A DNA stretch of 64,000 bases, from the NCBI GenBank assembly GCA_963989385.1, contig OZ022511.1, positions 27,150,503 through 27,214,502 of the forward strand, read 5' to 3'. The notes beneath the pieces were generated by a model. That model was not told the origin of the DNA and did not search any database. It saw only the letters and a program-made list of their open reading frames with translations. The translations under genes were made by a program, and so were the position numbers. The DNA is from Ctena decussata (taxonomy: Eukaryota; Mollusca; Bivalvia; Lucinida; Lucinidae). The stretch's first letter is position 1. Every line of letters begins with the position of its first letter. Shown in pieces: positions 35,361 through 46,899 of the stretch.

Positions 35361-35781
35361 CTGTTGCACGGCATTCGGAACTCCTCGGCCAATTCTATGA
35401 ATCAGACCTCGGGCGTATGTAAGGCGGAGCAATATGCAGCAAAATCCAATATTTTGTTGTTCGGCCGAAAGTATACGCCGAAGCCGTAGATCTCTAGGTC
35501 TACGAATGAATTAATTCTCGACTTGCGACCTTTTACAGCTGTTGCACGGACATTCATTTAATGCTTTGCTATTGTTAAAACAAAATAGTCAATTATTAAT
35601 GACGAGACAGAAAATACATTTGCTTCTTCTCATTTTGTTATTTACTCGGTGCGACAGTGCGGCCATCTTTGTTTATATCGTTGTTCCTAACAACAGTCGT
35701 GTGACGTAAGTAGTCCCACGTCATACATCCGAGGTTGATTCACGGAATTGGCCGAGCGGTGTTCCGATTGGTTGCACGGGT
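35361..35781. mobile_element. ~420-bp TIR element (CTCGGCCAATT ends)
   Basis: GCATTCGGAACTCCTCGGCC at the left is mirrored by GGCCGAGCGGTGTTCCGATT at the right; ATGAATCAGACCTCGG pairs with CCGAGGTTGATTCA. A compact relative forms a hairpin at 62680-62741. It abuts the left inverted repeat of the structure below. Confidence 0.6.
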
Positions 35782-36341
35782 GGTAAACCTAGGAACTACC
35801 ACGAAATTGTGTTACCGTAATTTTGTTCCCAAGCCACATACGGGACATAACGGGGTAGTTTCCAGGCCGAAAAACTGATAAACAAAGGTTGGTGTCATTT
35901 TGTTTTTTGTTTTATTTTACTACTAAGAACGAACAATGGTGAAATCGGCCAATATGGTTCCGTGTAAATATGTCTCAGCGTCCCCTCTAGCCCCAAATTT
36001 TATATGAAAAGTTATTTTCTTTCTTTAGATTTTTGTTTCCCCACTGAGCATCGGACCAACTTTCCCCAACGTACAGTGCCAGTTCGAAGGATTTTAGCCC
36101 GTATCTGTCAAATTGAATGTGATATCATTTGCCGATGAAAATGATAAAAAGACCCTTAATAAACGTTTCTAGACAGAAAAAAAATCCGAGCGTTTACTCG
36201 TAAAAGATTCGTGCCCCGTTTGTCCTGTGTGGTAGTTTCAAGCGCATCGTGGTAGTTAAAATGCTATCGTGGTAGTTGCCAAGACCATGTAGTAGTTCCC
36301 ATCAACAGATTTTCCGCTCGTTTAAGAATAGCCAATACTAG

Positions 36342-36628
36342 TGCACCTATCAATATTTCCCCCCGGGGGGATACCATGGGGATTAGACAGCCAAAAAATC
36401 CCAACCCATGGGAATTAGATAGAACACCTAAAAACGGGGTTGGGACATTTGATACTTTTCTGGAAGTTCTAAATTAGATTTTATAACAAATTTGATGGCC
36501 CACCAAAGGAATTTGTGACACCACATATTTGCTTATGGGTAGGGAATTGGAGCGAAAGTTTTCAAAATTGTCTTATTCCCCATGGGTATCCCGCCGCCTC
36601 CCTCTGGGGGAAAACATCGATAGGTGCA
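36342..36628. mobile_element. MITE with TGCACCTATC ends
   Basis: TGCACCTATCAATATTTCCC (36342) is mirrored by GGGGGAAAACATCGATAGGT ending at 36628. Second paired block: GGATACCATGGGG and CCCCATGGGTATCC. About 287 bp, no coding. Confidence 0.7.
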
Positions 36629-37759
36629 TTGGGACCAGTCGTGACTCAATATTATAATTGATATGCGTTTCACTGAGAGAAATAATACCCATAAAACTAA
36701 GAGCTTATACAGTTGTAAGGAGCAGCCCCTTTCCAAAATGTGGTCTGTCAAATTGTTTGCTCGTTTAAATACATGTTTACAATCGTTTTCATAACTTCAT
36801 ATTTTCCTGTTTTGGCATCGTCTGATTTTAATGTCTGCTTGTCGTCACTTATTTTTTCCATAGTTAGTGGAGCTGCTTAGAGTGAAAATTCAAGGAAATA
36901 CTTCACTTGATGATACAAGCATGAAATTTTCACTAAATGTTCCTTACATGGCCCAGATTCAAAAATGATCGCGGGCCACTTAAAAATCACCCATGTTCAA
37001 GATGTCCGCCAAATTTCAAAATGTTATCGTTTTAATTTAAACATGCTTATAGTCCGCAGGCATATGTAGTTCCCGTGGGCATGTGTCTTATTTTTTGGCA
37101 ATATCTACATGTAAAAACTTCGCCAATGGATTGTTCACAATGGAAAAGCGCATGTTGTCAAATTTTCTAACGACTATTTGGCCATAAGCATCGATTATAT
37201 ACGTTACCTATGTGTTTTTATTTTAAAATCATAATTTCAAGGTAAACTACTTTTTTTATTTTCAAATGCAGTTTCTCCATTGAATCATCATAAAGTATTA
37301 GAAAATACATTTTAGTACCGTTTTATTTTCATCATTCATTACTACTAGTAGTAACGTAAATAACTTTAATTTATGAGTTAGTCCATTATAGTTCGACCTA
37401 CAGAATTTCTTCATTGTCTCTCAGAGAACAATTATGAAGTTAATATCCTGGCAGTTCTTAAAAAACACTGTTTAAATGGAACTATCAGCTTATGACTAAT
37501 TTAGGGACTTCATGAGGCACGTTTTATACGTGACGAAACTCAGAATATTGCAAATGCTAATAATTAGAGACTTGGCAAATTCCATACTTGTACAGCAGGT
37601 TTTCCTGCTTGTTTATTTCTAAAAGCATATATCTGCACCTTTAATGATTATGTCCAGCTACTCAGTCTTGCGATTCCGAAGACAGTAACATACATGACAT
37701 TTTGTTGTATAATCAAAAACTGCAAAACAGATACATTTCACAATAGAAAAAATGCAGCA

Positions 37760-39869
37760 ATTATAAGCCAGCAAATACTTTGTATACAGGCTTCAAATAA
37801 AGCAATATATAGTCGGTTGGATAAATCTGAAATCCGATTAGCGACTGTTCTGTTAAGTTTAATACTGTAAGATTACCAGTAATTAGCAATTCAAAACATG
37901 ATATTGCCTCGTTTATTGGACAGAACTGGTACATTGAGCCTGCAGATTGAAAGAGTGTAAAACAAAAATGTAACCTTAGGCTTGAAGAGTTAAGCCACAT
38001 CATTTCCTTACAAAGCTGACGTGAACACTTTCTAACTAAGTGTACTTACTTTGTAAGATTATCGCATATATTACGTTACCTAGGAAACCAACGTTGTTCA
38101 GTTAAAATCTTGAAACAAAACACGAGTCAAAATGTTGCATAGTAGTTTGAGTTATCTGGTCTGTGTATAAAGTTCCTTACGGTAATGTACCAGCCGGGAC
38201 ATTGAGAGTGCAGCATCAGACACATTTAATTTAGAAGAAAAAGAGGCAAGGGAAGTCGAGACATGGGTTATCACAGCAATATAGAATTACATGTTTTTGT
38301 TTCAAAATTAGTTTAATTTCCATGCTATTTTTCTTTCCTTTTCTAGTCTGCTTATATTCAACAGTCCCTTAAATGAGTCGATTTAGCATGGAACCAGCAT
38401 TAGGACTTACTTTTAATTTGACGAATATCTTACGTTTTAAGGGACCGGTACAGAATTCTAAGCCTCAAAATTAAGTGGCAACGCAAAACGACAGCATATT
38501 TGATGTGGGATATTTCTGGGCAAATACCAGTTGTCCTAAAGAATGTAATGACATGTAGTTAAACTTTGCAGTACGGTAAAAAAAAACAAAGAGAAGGAAA
38601 ACAGATCGAATAACGTATACAACCAGTTACTGGGTAATTTATAAGTTCCTCATATCTCATAAGCTTAAACAGTAATACATTAGTTCTAAATTATAAATTA
38701 GCAAATGATAAGGTAATGCATACTATTCATGTCAAGGACAAACCTTGATATATCTATTTTCAGATGACCTCCTTGGCTTTGAAGATATTACTATAATTTT
38801 TATTATTAATAATTATTGTTTAGCAATAATTACACGGGTTAACTGCTTATGAATGAAGTCTTACCGCTTTTCTGAATGAGTTCATATACAGTAAGAAATT
38901 GCAGCTTTCTGATACCATTTATATCAATACAATGATAGAAGAAGCATACATATTAAAAGTCGAATGATCAAAACTACATTTGTCTTTCGTAACACTTAAT
39001 TTATTGATAATAATGTATCAGAACACAAACAGGGACTGTACAGAATTATCTGACCAATATATCTTGGTAATGTTACAATGAGAGATACACGTCATGAACA
39101 GACTCATGAAAAGACGCTTTATATGTGTCTCTTAAAGTATATCATTTTCCATTACTTAATTGACATAGTGATAACATGGTGCAGTGTAACAGATGGAAGC
39201 AACACAAAAAGGTAACGTTGATTACATTCAAGCACGATGATAATAACTATCAAGTGAGCCGATACTTTATCAGTTGCCTCAGCTGACAGCCACTTTTGCA
39301 TGTAGGTTACCTGATTGCCTCGGTAGACAGCACAGGTAGGGAAACAGGTATCTCCCCTATGATAATTCTAAACTTAAACTTGGATCAGTTAGGTCAACTT
39401 ATACATATTATACTGGTCCCACAAGATTTTAAGTGGTGCGTTTTGTGGTGTTGCTGTAAGTCAAAAATGTTAAGAACATTCTAAATGCTTCAGATGTTCA
39501 TGTTGAGTTCTTGTGAGTTTATAAAAAGTAAATATTTGCTGTCTTAATATCAATGGTAAGTTAAATGCTTTCTGGCATCCAAGAATTGAGCCTTTGAAAA
39601 CAACTTACTCAAATGAAAAAAAACAACTTATTCCTAATACATTACAGATATGTACCGTAATGTTACTGTTACAATGCCTTTCAAATACAGGACAATCCCA
39701 TATTATCAGACTTGGAGGCACAAACAGTGGTGTTTCTTCATGGCTGCTTCACATGTGTAAACTTAGGACATAAACAGTTACACTGAAAGGCTATATCATC
39801 TACATTTAGATATTTTCGTCAGTAAGTGTTTTGGGGAAAATCTTAAGGAAAAGTAAACTTTTCTCTTCA
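37760..39869. other. Element 2 interior
   Basis: About 2.1 kb of AT-rich DNA with scattered short frames only. Nothing is recognised as a gene or known repeat. Confidence 0.4.
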
Positions 39870-40979
39870 GCTGGCAATGCCACAGCTAACTGCTACTTAA
39901 CTAATTCAACATATGCAAGCAGTTCTTTCAACATGGTTTAAAGAGAAGTGACAGAGTATGTTGATTAAGGACCAATCATATAAAATTCATTCCAGCGATT
40001 CATGTATGTTAATTGTGGTTTAGTCACGGTCATGTACGTTACTGGTCGTATTTGACTGATGATTATCTTTATCTAAATATGTCAATATAGCTATTTATTT
40101 AGATATAAAAAAATCACATTGATAATTTTTAATTGCGCTTTACATTTATAACGTTAATTGTTCCCTACATTTTGTTTGTAACAGATTGCTGCTGTAACAC
40201 GCTAATGTTACCCCACCCGTTACTTTGTTCAGTTTCTAGGTAAAACACATAAAATGATATAACAACAACCATTTTTGAGCTGCTGAAAGACTGCTTTACT
40301 GATTATGATAACAACATCAAATTGAAGTTGTTGTCTATTTTTATTACATATGACCCTGGATTATTCTTCCTGGGACGGATTTCGATTATGTTACTGTTTG
40401 GGTGCCTTTCAGATACAACCAAAAATTATTATTGTCTAATGAATATAAGAATAGCATTTTACATTGCGTACTTGTACACTTTTTCAATTTAAGACATAAT
40501 ACAGACTACAGCTAATTATACCTTCTCACCAGTGTTTCAGGAATTCATAAGAAATAAGTTACATTCTGTCTTCAACTGATATTGCCACTACTAACTGCAA
40601 CCTAACTGATTCAAAATATATCAAGTAATTCTGTCAAAGTTGAGATGAGCATGAGTCAAATAAAAGCGATAAATTATGCTAATTTAGGACCACATGTAAA
40701 AATTTCATTCCACCGTTTGGTCTGTTTCTCATTGATTATTTGTATTTTAGTTACAGTTGTATACGTTACAAATATATCATGCTTTTTGGTCATCATTTCC
40801 AGACTTCAGTTTGCTTTTTATGTATTAGAACATTTAAAAAGGGATATTTATGACACAAAGTATTTTCTACATTGCGTTTATTGCATTTAGGTGCTGTAAT
40901 GGACCAGTGTTACCCCACCCACCACTTTGGCCATTTTTTCGGTAAAGTGTTGAAAGAAACACTGACAACAACCATTTTG
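39870..40979 (+). repeat. Diverged ~700-bp tandem duplication in element 2
   Basis: 39870-40290 and 40570-40979 are diverged direct copies. Both contain TTCA.CTG..A.TGCCAC...CTAACTGC, then AGGACCA..., a GTACGTTAC/GTATACGTTAC stretch and the box GTTACCCCACCC..ACTTTG followed by ACAACAACCATTTT. A related piece lies in element 1 near 21840. Confidence 0.55.
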
Positions 40980-43900
40980 GTTTAAACATATTTTATTTCA
41001 TCAATAATTTCACATTACAACATACAGACAACATAACTAAACAGAATGAAAGGGATTAGAACGAAAGCTAATAGCTTATAGAGCTCTTCTCCTTAACAGC
41101 TATAAATTGTATACTATAGGCGGAATAAATAGTATTCAATAAGACATCAAAATATTGTAATTGTTTAAACACAAGCAATTCGTATCAGAAGGATACACTG
41201 ACACAGAAAAAGGGCAATTATGAAACTTAAACTACTATGATTGTAATCATGTTCCTGGTGAATAAAGGTCCGAGAATTATTAATCTGTATAACGCATTAT
41301 CAAACACGGTCAGTTACGAACATCTCGAACATTGACACACCAAAACACCACTACAACGACAGCAGTTAGATACTACATGAGAAAGAAAAGAACAAAAAAA
41401 ATGTAGATAAACAAAATCGCAAACACACATAAAAAGAGATAGGAAAAAAATGAACAAAAATGAACACTTCAGTTTTAGGTGATAAAAAGAAAGAAAGATG
41501 GATGGGGGCGCAGCAATCTGGGGCACTCAGATGTTGATAAATAACTGTGTAGATTAGTCGCGTGTGTTAAGACTCCAAAAATATCATTAATCAGAAACGA
41601 TGTGTGTTTATAATATATTTGTGCACATTTTCAAATATTATCTTATTTATTTCATGGGATAAGGATAAGTCACCGTACAATAGTAGATTGAGAGAAGGAT
41701 TCAAGTTTAGAGAAACTGCGTTTATTAGCTCTGTGCGTTGTACCTCATAGTATCTGCAATGAAAAAAGAAGTGTTGTGCATTTTCAATACTGCCACAGCG
41801 ACACAAAGGCGATTCTGAAATATTCTTTAGAAAAAGGTCGAGATTCAAAGAACTACAGTTCGTTCGTAATCGAGTATGGAGAATCTGTGACCGTCTGCTA
41901 CCAATATAAAAGTGATAAGGTACTGATGTTCTATCTTTACTGAGGAAACGTTTAAAGGAATTGACAGAATCAGATTGTTTGGCCTCTATACACAAACTAT
42001 TCCAGTCCCTGGTTGTTGACGGCAAGAATGATTGATAGTATTGTTGAGTTCTAGCATCTACACTTTGAAGGTCATTAGCATTACGTAAATTGTAACGAGA
42101 TAGACTGCTAACTGATTGAGGAATTAAGCTGGATAGGTATAAGGGTGTAAGATTATGCATCATTTTATAAAATAAGATAAGTCTATGATTTTTCCGCCTC
42201 TTTTCAAGTGGATCCCAACACACTTCGTTATATAAAGCATTTATTGAAATAAGTTTTGTTGCTCCCGTAGCAATTCTTGCTGCTTCGTTTTGTATTTTAT
42301 CTAGTTCATTTTTTTCATATTCCGCACAATTACTCCATATGACATCACCATATTCTAGTAACGGTCTAATAAAAACTGTATAAATTGTTTCCAGTGATTT
42401 TCTATCTAATTTATATTTCAATTTACGCATTATGTTGATCCTAAACCAAGCCTTTTCTGTAATGTAATTTATGTGTTGATGCCAAGTACAATCATTCGAA
42501 AGATATATGCCAAGATGCTTATGACAGGTGACTTCTGAAATTGGATGATTTTGCATATATAATGTGGGATGATGAGGTTTAATTAATTTACGGGAGACAA
42601 GAAGTGATTCAGTTTTAGAAGGATTGAATGAGACCAACCAAGTTGCAGCCCATCTTGAAATTTTATCGAGATCCATATTTAAGCAGCCCGCTGCTGTTAT
42701 CGGGTCATCAACAACTATGAAGAGACTTGTATCGTCCGCAAACAGTCGAACACTAGAACCAATATCAATTACAATATCATTGATATATAAAAGGAAGAGC
42801 AAAGGTCCTAGTATAGATCCTTGAGGAACCCCAGCTCTAATAAAGGTCCAGTCAGACACAGCACCAGGGAGGACAACGCGTTGTTTTCTATCAGAAAGAT
42901 AGTTTTTAAACCAGTCAAGAATTTCCCCTGTGACACCAGCTGCTTTGAGTTTGTGCAGGAGACCAGCGTGCCACACACGATCAAATGCTTTGCTGATGTC
43001 ACAGAAGACAGCCCTGACCTCTTTGCCGGAATCAAGAGCTTGGCAGAAGGTATTGTAAAGAAATGTTAACTGATTTACGGTTGAATCGCCCGGAATAAAA
43101 CCAGACTGAAAAGAAGATAGTAAATTATTATCACAAAGATGATTGTATAGATATTTGAATATAAGCCTCTCAAAAACTTTGACCTCAGCATTTAGCAAGG
43201 ATATGGGTCTGTAATTGGAGACAACAGACGCGTCTCCTTTCTTTGGGATTGGACATACATCGGCTTCTTTATAGAAGACTGGTAAGTTAGCTGTTCGTAT
43301 TGATTGATTAAAGAGAGAACAGAAATGGATGGAAAGTTCCGATGAGAGTTCTTTAAGAACACGATTATTGAGCCCATTTGGGCCAGAAGCCTTACCAACA
43401 GTTAAGGTTTTAAGTACCGATTCAACTTCAAGTGGAGTAAGAACAATAGTATTTAATTCTGAATTAATAACGGAAGGTATTAAGTCTGGAAGGACAGCAT
43501 TAGTTTCATCTAATATTGTTTGACTTTGAAAATATTTGTTAAAGATATTGGCTTTATCCGTTTCGTCTGCGTAAATGTTATTATTGTATTCAAGTGGCGG
43601 AATTGATGAATTAAAATTTGGAGTTATAAATGTCTTAAGAGTTGACCACCAGTCTTTGGTTGAAAGCGTATTTGATTTTAGTTTTTCTGCATTTTTTTCA
43701 TAATACGTTCTTTTTGATTCGCGAATCATGGTAACAACCCTATTTCGTAAGTTCTTGAAATATTTCCAGTGTGATTCCTTATTAGTTTTCTTGGCCTTTC
43801 TGTAAGCCCTTTTACGTTTACGTATATGTCTTTTAAGAAAAGTAGTTATCCAAGGAGGCTCTAATGGCTTAATTTTTATTTGTCTGTTTGGAATGCATTC

Positions 43901-45421
43901 GGAAACTAGTGAATCAATTGCAATATTTATATTATTGGCATAGACATTTATATCATTGTCCTGAAAAGACTGCCAATCAATTACTGAGGCTTTATCATGT
44001 AATAGATTAAAATCTCCCCTGTCATAGTACCATATATGTCGTAAAATTGATTTGATCTTAGGTTTGGAAAATCTGAAAATACCATAGATGGGACAATGAT
44101 ACCGTATATCTTGAGAGAGAAAAGGATCACCGACACCACTAAGTAGTAGATTATCTTTATTACTAACAAGGAGAATGTCAATCAAAGATGAAGAGTTCTC
44201 GGTAAAGTGAGTTGGTTGATTGATAGACTGATAGAGAGAAAATTGAGTGCAAAGAGATTCTATTTTCCTCGAAGTTCGAGCATTAAGTATATTTAAATTA
44301 AGGTCACCTGTAACAATAATGTCAGCTATATCTGTGTCAATTGCCAAGGCTAAAGAGTCTTCAATATTTGAAAGGTAATTTGCGTCAGAATTTGGAGGTC
44401 GATAAAAAATTCCGAAAAGAATACGCTTATGATTATTAATTATCTCAATCCATATGCTTTCAATTCCTCTAATTTCTAAATCAGCACGACGCTTGTAAAG
44501 TATGGTTTCTTTAACATATAATATGACACCACCATGATTGTCGCCAACTCGATCTTTACGCTCAGGTCTCTTGAATGACTGAAGCACTAAATCGTCTGTG
44601 TCTATGGAAGGACTGAGCCAAGTTTCGGTGAAAGCTAATATATCAAAATGAAACAATTCTGCATGCAAAAGTTCAAGTTTAGACGAAATGCTTTGGATGT
44701 TGTAGTGGACAAAAGACAAATTATGACTGAAACTAATAGAATCGAATATTGATGTCGACATACAAGTATTAGATGATAAGCTTGAGACACTGTCTGATGT
44801 AGAGGATGAAAAAGGACCTGGGTTCGGATGAACATCACCGGAACAAAGCATGATAATGTTAAGCCAAGTACCAAATATAAAACAAGAGAAGCAGATCAGA
44901 ATTATGAAAGTAAACCTTGTATTAGCTCTAACTGGCTTACCTGGAATTATAACTTTGCCGGGAATATTTGTCTTATGAGCCAAGTACTCACTTTCTTGCA
45001 ACAGTGTCAGTGTTGAATACGTATGTATGACATGTTTATGCATTGCAATAAATATAAGCAAGTGCAAAAAGAGATTATATTTACACACACGACAATATGT
45101 TGGCATGACAGCAAACTTATGTCGACCTAGTAAATGCATCATGTAATTGTAGTAAGTAAGAACAGGAAACGAATAAGCCCTGTCACACCAACATTGAGAC
45201 GACCAAAAATGACCTCACAGACAGTCCGCTGCGCCCACACCCCCTTCCTTAAGCCCCCAAAACTGGTAAAAGACATAAAGGTTGAGATCATGAATAGGAA
45301 AATGCAGAAAAATGGAGGTTGTTTAGATACCACTACAAATACATGCAATATAGAAAAAAAAATGTAAAATACTGAATAGATTCATTTCAGTTAATAAATT
45401 AGCATACATCTACATTAGCAA
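40980..45421 (-). mobile_element. Apparently full-length CR1-like LINE with 13-bp TSD
   Basis: AACAACCATTTTG flanks both sides (40967-40979 and 45422-45434). The 3' end (GAAATAAAATATGTTTAAA read on the minus strand) matches the 3' end of the independent LINE copy at 58860-58875. It contains one intact long ORF, a ~390-bp 5' leader or less, and a ~610-bp 3' UTR. It inserted into the duplicated cassette of element 2 and is therefore younger than it. Confidence 0.9.
41591..45142 (-). CDS. Intact LINE polyprotein: 2A-like motif, APE endonuclease, reverse transcriptase
   Basis: 1,183 residues without a stop. Residues ~75-100 are hydrophobic and followed by GDVHPNPGP (102-110), which matches the 2A 'NPGP' translational-skipping motif except that the usual Glu is His. 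The endonuclease spans about 130-370 (HYNIQSI, FTETWLS, TGDLNLN, LIDILLVS, RYHCPI). The reverse transcriptase spans about 560-830 (PIPKKGDASVVSNYRPISLL, SAFDR-type KAFDRVWH, GVPQGSILGPLLFLLYIND, FADD). The C-terminus has CRCGSIENAQHFFFHC. The order and motifs fit the CR1/jockey group. All catalytic motifs I can judge are intact, so the copy may encode active protein. Where translation starts, and whether a separate ORF1 is missing, are unclear. Confidence 0.9.
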   Translation of the reverse strand: MMHLLGRHKFAVMPTYCRVCKYNLFLHLLIFIAMHKHVIHTYSTLTLLQESEYLAHKTNIPGKVIIPGKPVRANTRFTFIILICFSCFIFGTWLNIIMLCSGDVHPNPGPFSSSTSDSVSSLSSNTCMSTSIFDSISFSHNLSFVHYNIQSISSKLELLHAELFHFDILAFTETWLSPSIDTDDLVLQSFKRPERKDRVGDNHGGVILYVKETILYKRRADLEIRGIESIWIEIINNHKRILFGIFYRPPNSDANYLSNIEDSLALAIDTDIADIIVTGDLNLNILNARTSRKIESLCTQFSLYQSINQPTHFTENSSSLIDILLVSNKDNLLLSGVGDPFLSQDIRYHCPIYGIFRFSKPKIKSILRHIWYYDRGDFNLLHDKASVIDWQSFQDNDINVYANNINIAIDSLVSECIPNRQIKIKPLEPPWITTFLKRHIRKRKRAYRKAKKTNKESHWKYFKNLRNRVVTMIRESKRTYYEKNAEKLKSNTLSTKDWWSTLKTFITPNFNSSIPPLEYNNNIYADETDKANIFNKYFQSQTILDETNAVLPDLIPSVINSELNTIVLTPLEVESVLKTLTVGKASGPNGLNNRVLKELSSELSIHFCSLFNQSIRTANLPVFYKEADVCPIPKKGDASVVSNYRPISLLNAEVKVFERLIFKYLYNHLCDNNLLSSFQSGFIPGDSTVNQLTFLYNTFCQALDSGKEVRAVFCDISKAFDRVWHAGLLHKLKAAGVTGEILDWFKNYLSDRKQRVVLPGAVSDWTFIRAGVPQGSILGPLLFLLYINDIVIDIGSSVRLFADDTSLFIVVDDPITAAGCLNMDLDKISRWAATWLVSFNPSKTESLLVSRKLIKPHHPTLYMQNHPISEVTCHKHLGIYLSNDCTWHQHINYITEKAWFRINIMRKLKYKLDRKSLETIYTVFIRPLLEYGDVIWSNCAEYEKNELDKIQNEAARIATGATKLISINALYNEVCWDPLEKRRKNHRLILFYKMMHNLTPLYLSSLIPQSVSSLSRYNLRNANDLQSVDARTQQYYQSFLPSTTRDWNSLCIEAKQSDSVNSFKRFLSKDRTSVPYHFYIGSRRSQILHTRLRTNCSSLNLDLFLKNISESPLCRCGSIENAQHFFFHCRYYEVQRTELINAVSLNLNPSLNLLLYGDLSLSHEINKIIFENVHKYIINTHRF

Positions 45422-45704
45422 AACAACCATTTTGCAACTCCCTAAGTCAATGCTCTAAGTGACTATAATCAGGGCATAAAATAAACATCCATGCCAACGG
45501 GCCTCTGGACTATTACCTTAAATAATGTGTTGAAAAGTACATAAAAATGGCGGACATTTTGTTTTTGCGGCGGCCATCTTGAAAATGAAATAATTTCAAG
45601 TGGCCCACGATCTTATGTTAAAGTGCATGCCAGGTACTTGCTATCCTGTAAATTTCATGCTTGTATCGTCAACTGAAGTATTTTTGCTATATCCCGCTCC
45701 ACTA

Positions 45705-46292
45705 TAGTACAGTAGAAGAGAATTTACCTATCGCATTTGTTTCCATATTAGACATTTGTACCCCGATTGGGGGAGGTAAAATGGCTATTTTGGGTATTTT
45801 CAGACATCTGTGCAAAAAGTTAATGAAGTGAGAATACCTGCTGAAAAAGGACAAAATTATTCAAACTTTTACCGTTCAGATTTTTTTTAATGCTTTATTT
45901 CTCAAGTTATGATTTTCAAACAATTATGACTCCAAATGGGATGTAATTTGACATATTAGTCCCCGATTGGGGTCATTTGATGTACTATAAACTATTAAAG
46001 CCACATGAAAACTAGGGTATTTGCAGCTGACAATAACTGATCCTTAACATAGACATACAAAAAGTACATAGACATGGGGCCAAAATCTCAACTTCATAAT
46101 AATCAAGATTATTATCTCTCTATGTTTTACAATCAACTTCGTTTCTGACTTAAAGTCATTTAATTTTTTGATACTTTATGTCAAATAAATGAAAAATTGT
46201 ATAGTATTTATTACATCACATGACCCCGATCGGAGACTAAAATATCAAGTTAACCCTGATTGGGAACCAAATCTTGAAACAGTACAACTCCA
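45705..46292. other. Unassigned intron DNA
   Basis: AT-rich; contains repeated CCCCGATTGGGG-type boxes (45774, 45962 and the diverged CCCCGATCGG at 46223). The stretch TTTTACCGTTCAGATTTTTTTT (about 45870) recurs in inverse near 51970. Confidence 0.4.
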
Positions 46293-46899
46293 GGACCCGG
46301 TTGTATCAAACTTTAATGACAAATTAAACCGTCATTAAACCGCCATTAATTAACGCGTTATTAAATTCGGTTGTATGAAACTTTTAATGACGCGACTTCG
46401 TCATTATCTCTTCATTAACTTAATGATGGTCAGGGGGTATCTTTAAACCGTCATTAAGCAATTCAAGATGGCCGCCATCGTCCGATTCGACCTCGATATT
46501 TCGGGAAAGCGACCATTTTAAAGACAACATGGTCGATGTAGAATGCGAAGGAGATGGAAAGTCGTGAAAAGAAACCAGATACCTCGATCTGCAATCATTT
46601 CCATGCAGCGCAAGAACCTAAAGCCATTCAAATGTCATACAGCAGTTGTTGGTTATCCAAAGCTTGGTACATTTTCCTTTAAAAACTTGCTTCTTTCCCG
46701 GCATCGTAAAAATATGTAAACATCATTGAAGTCCTATTTGTTTTGAAATGTATCGACCAGCTGCTCACGACATGATCACGTCATAAGACAACAGGCAGCG
46801 CACAATCAATATCTAAGGACTTTTGATAGAACTTATGACCCGATTTGACTTGATGACCAATAAACTCTATCGAACTAAACTTTCTAAGGTTTTTGGATT

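Larger units (their letters stand above)
36865..45704. mobile_element. Giant TIR element 2 (about 8.8 kb including a LINE)
   Basis: TAGTGGAGC at both ends with TAGT repeated outside (36861-36864 and 45705-45708). The first ~150 bp of each end align inverted (AATACTTCA.TTGA.GATACA, AGCATGAAATTT, GATCG.GGGCCACTT, CAAGATG.CCGCC). Its left interior (about 37330-37590) is related to element 1 at 10790-11050. Removing the LINE (40980-45421) leaves about 4.4 kb. No transposase is recognised. Confidence 0.6.
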
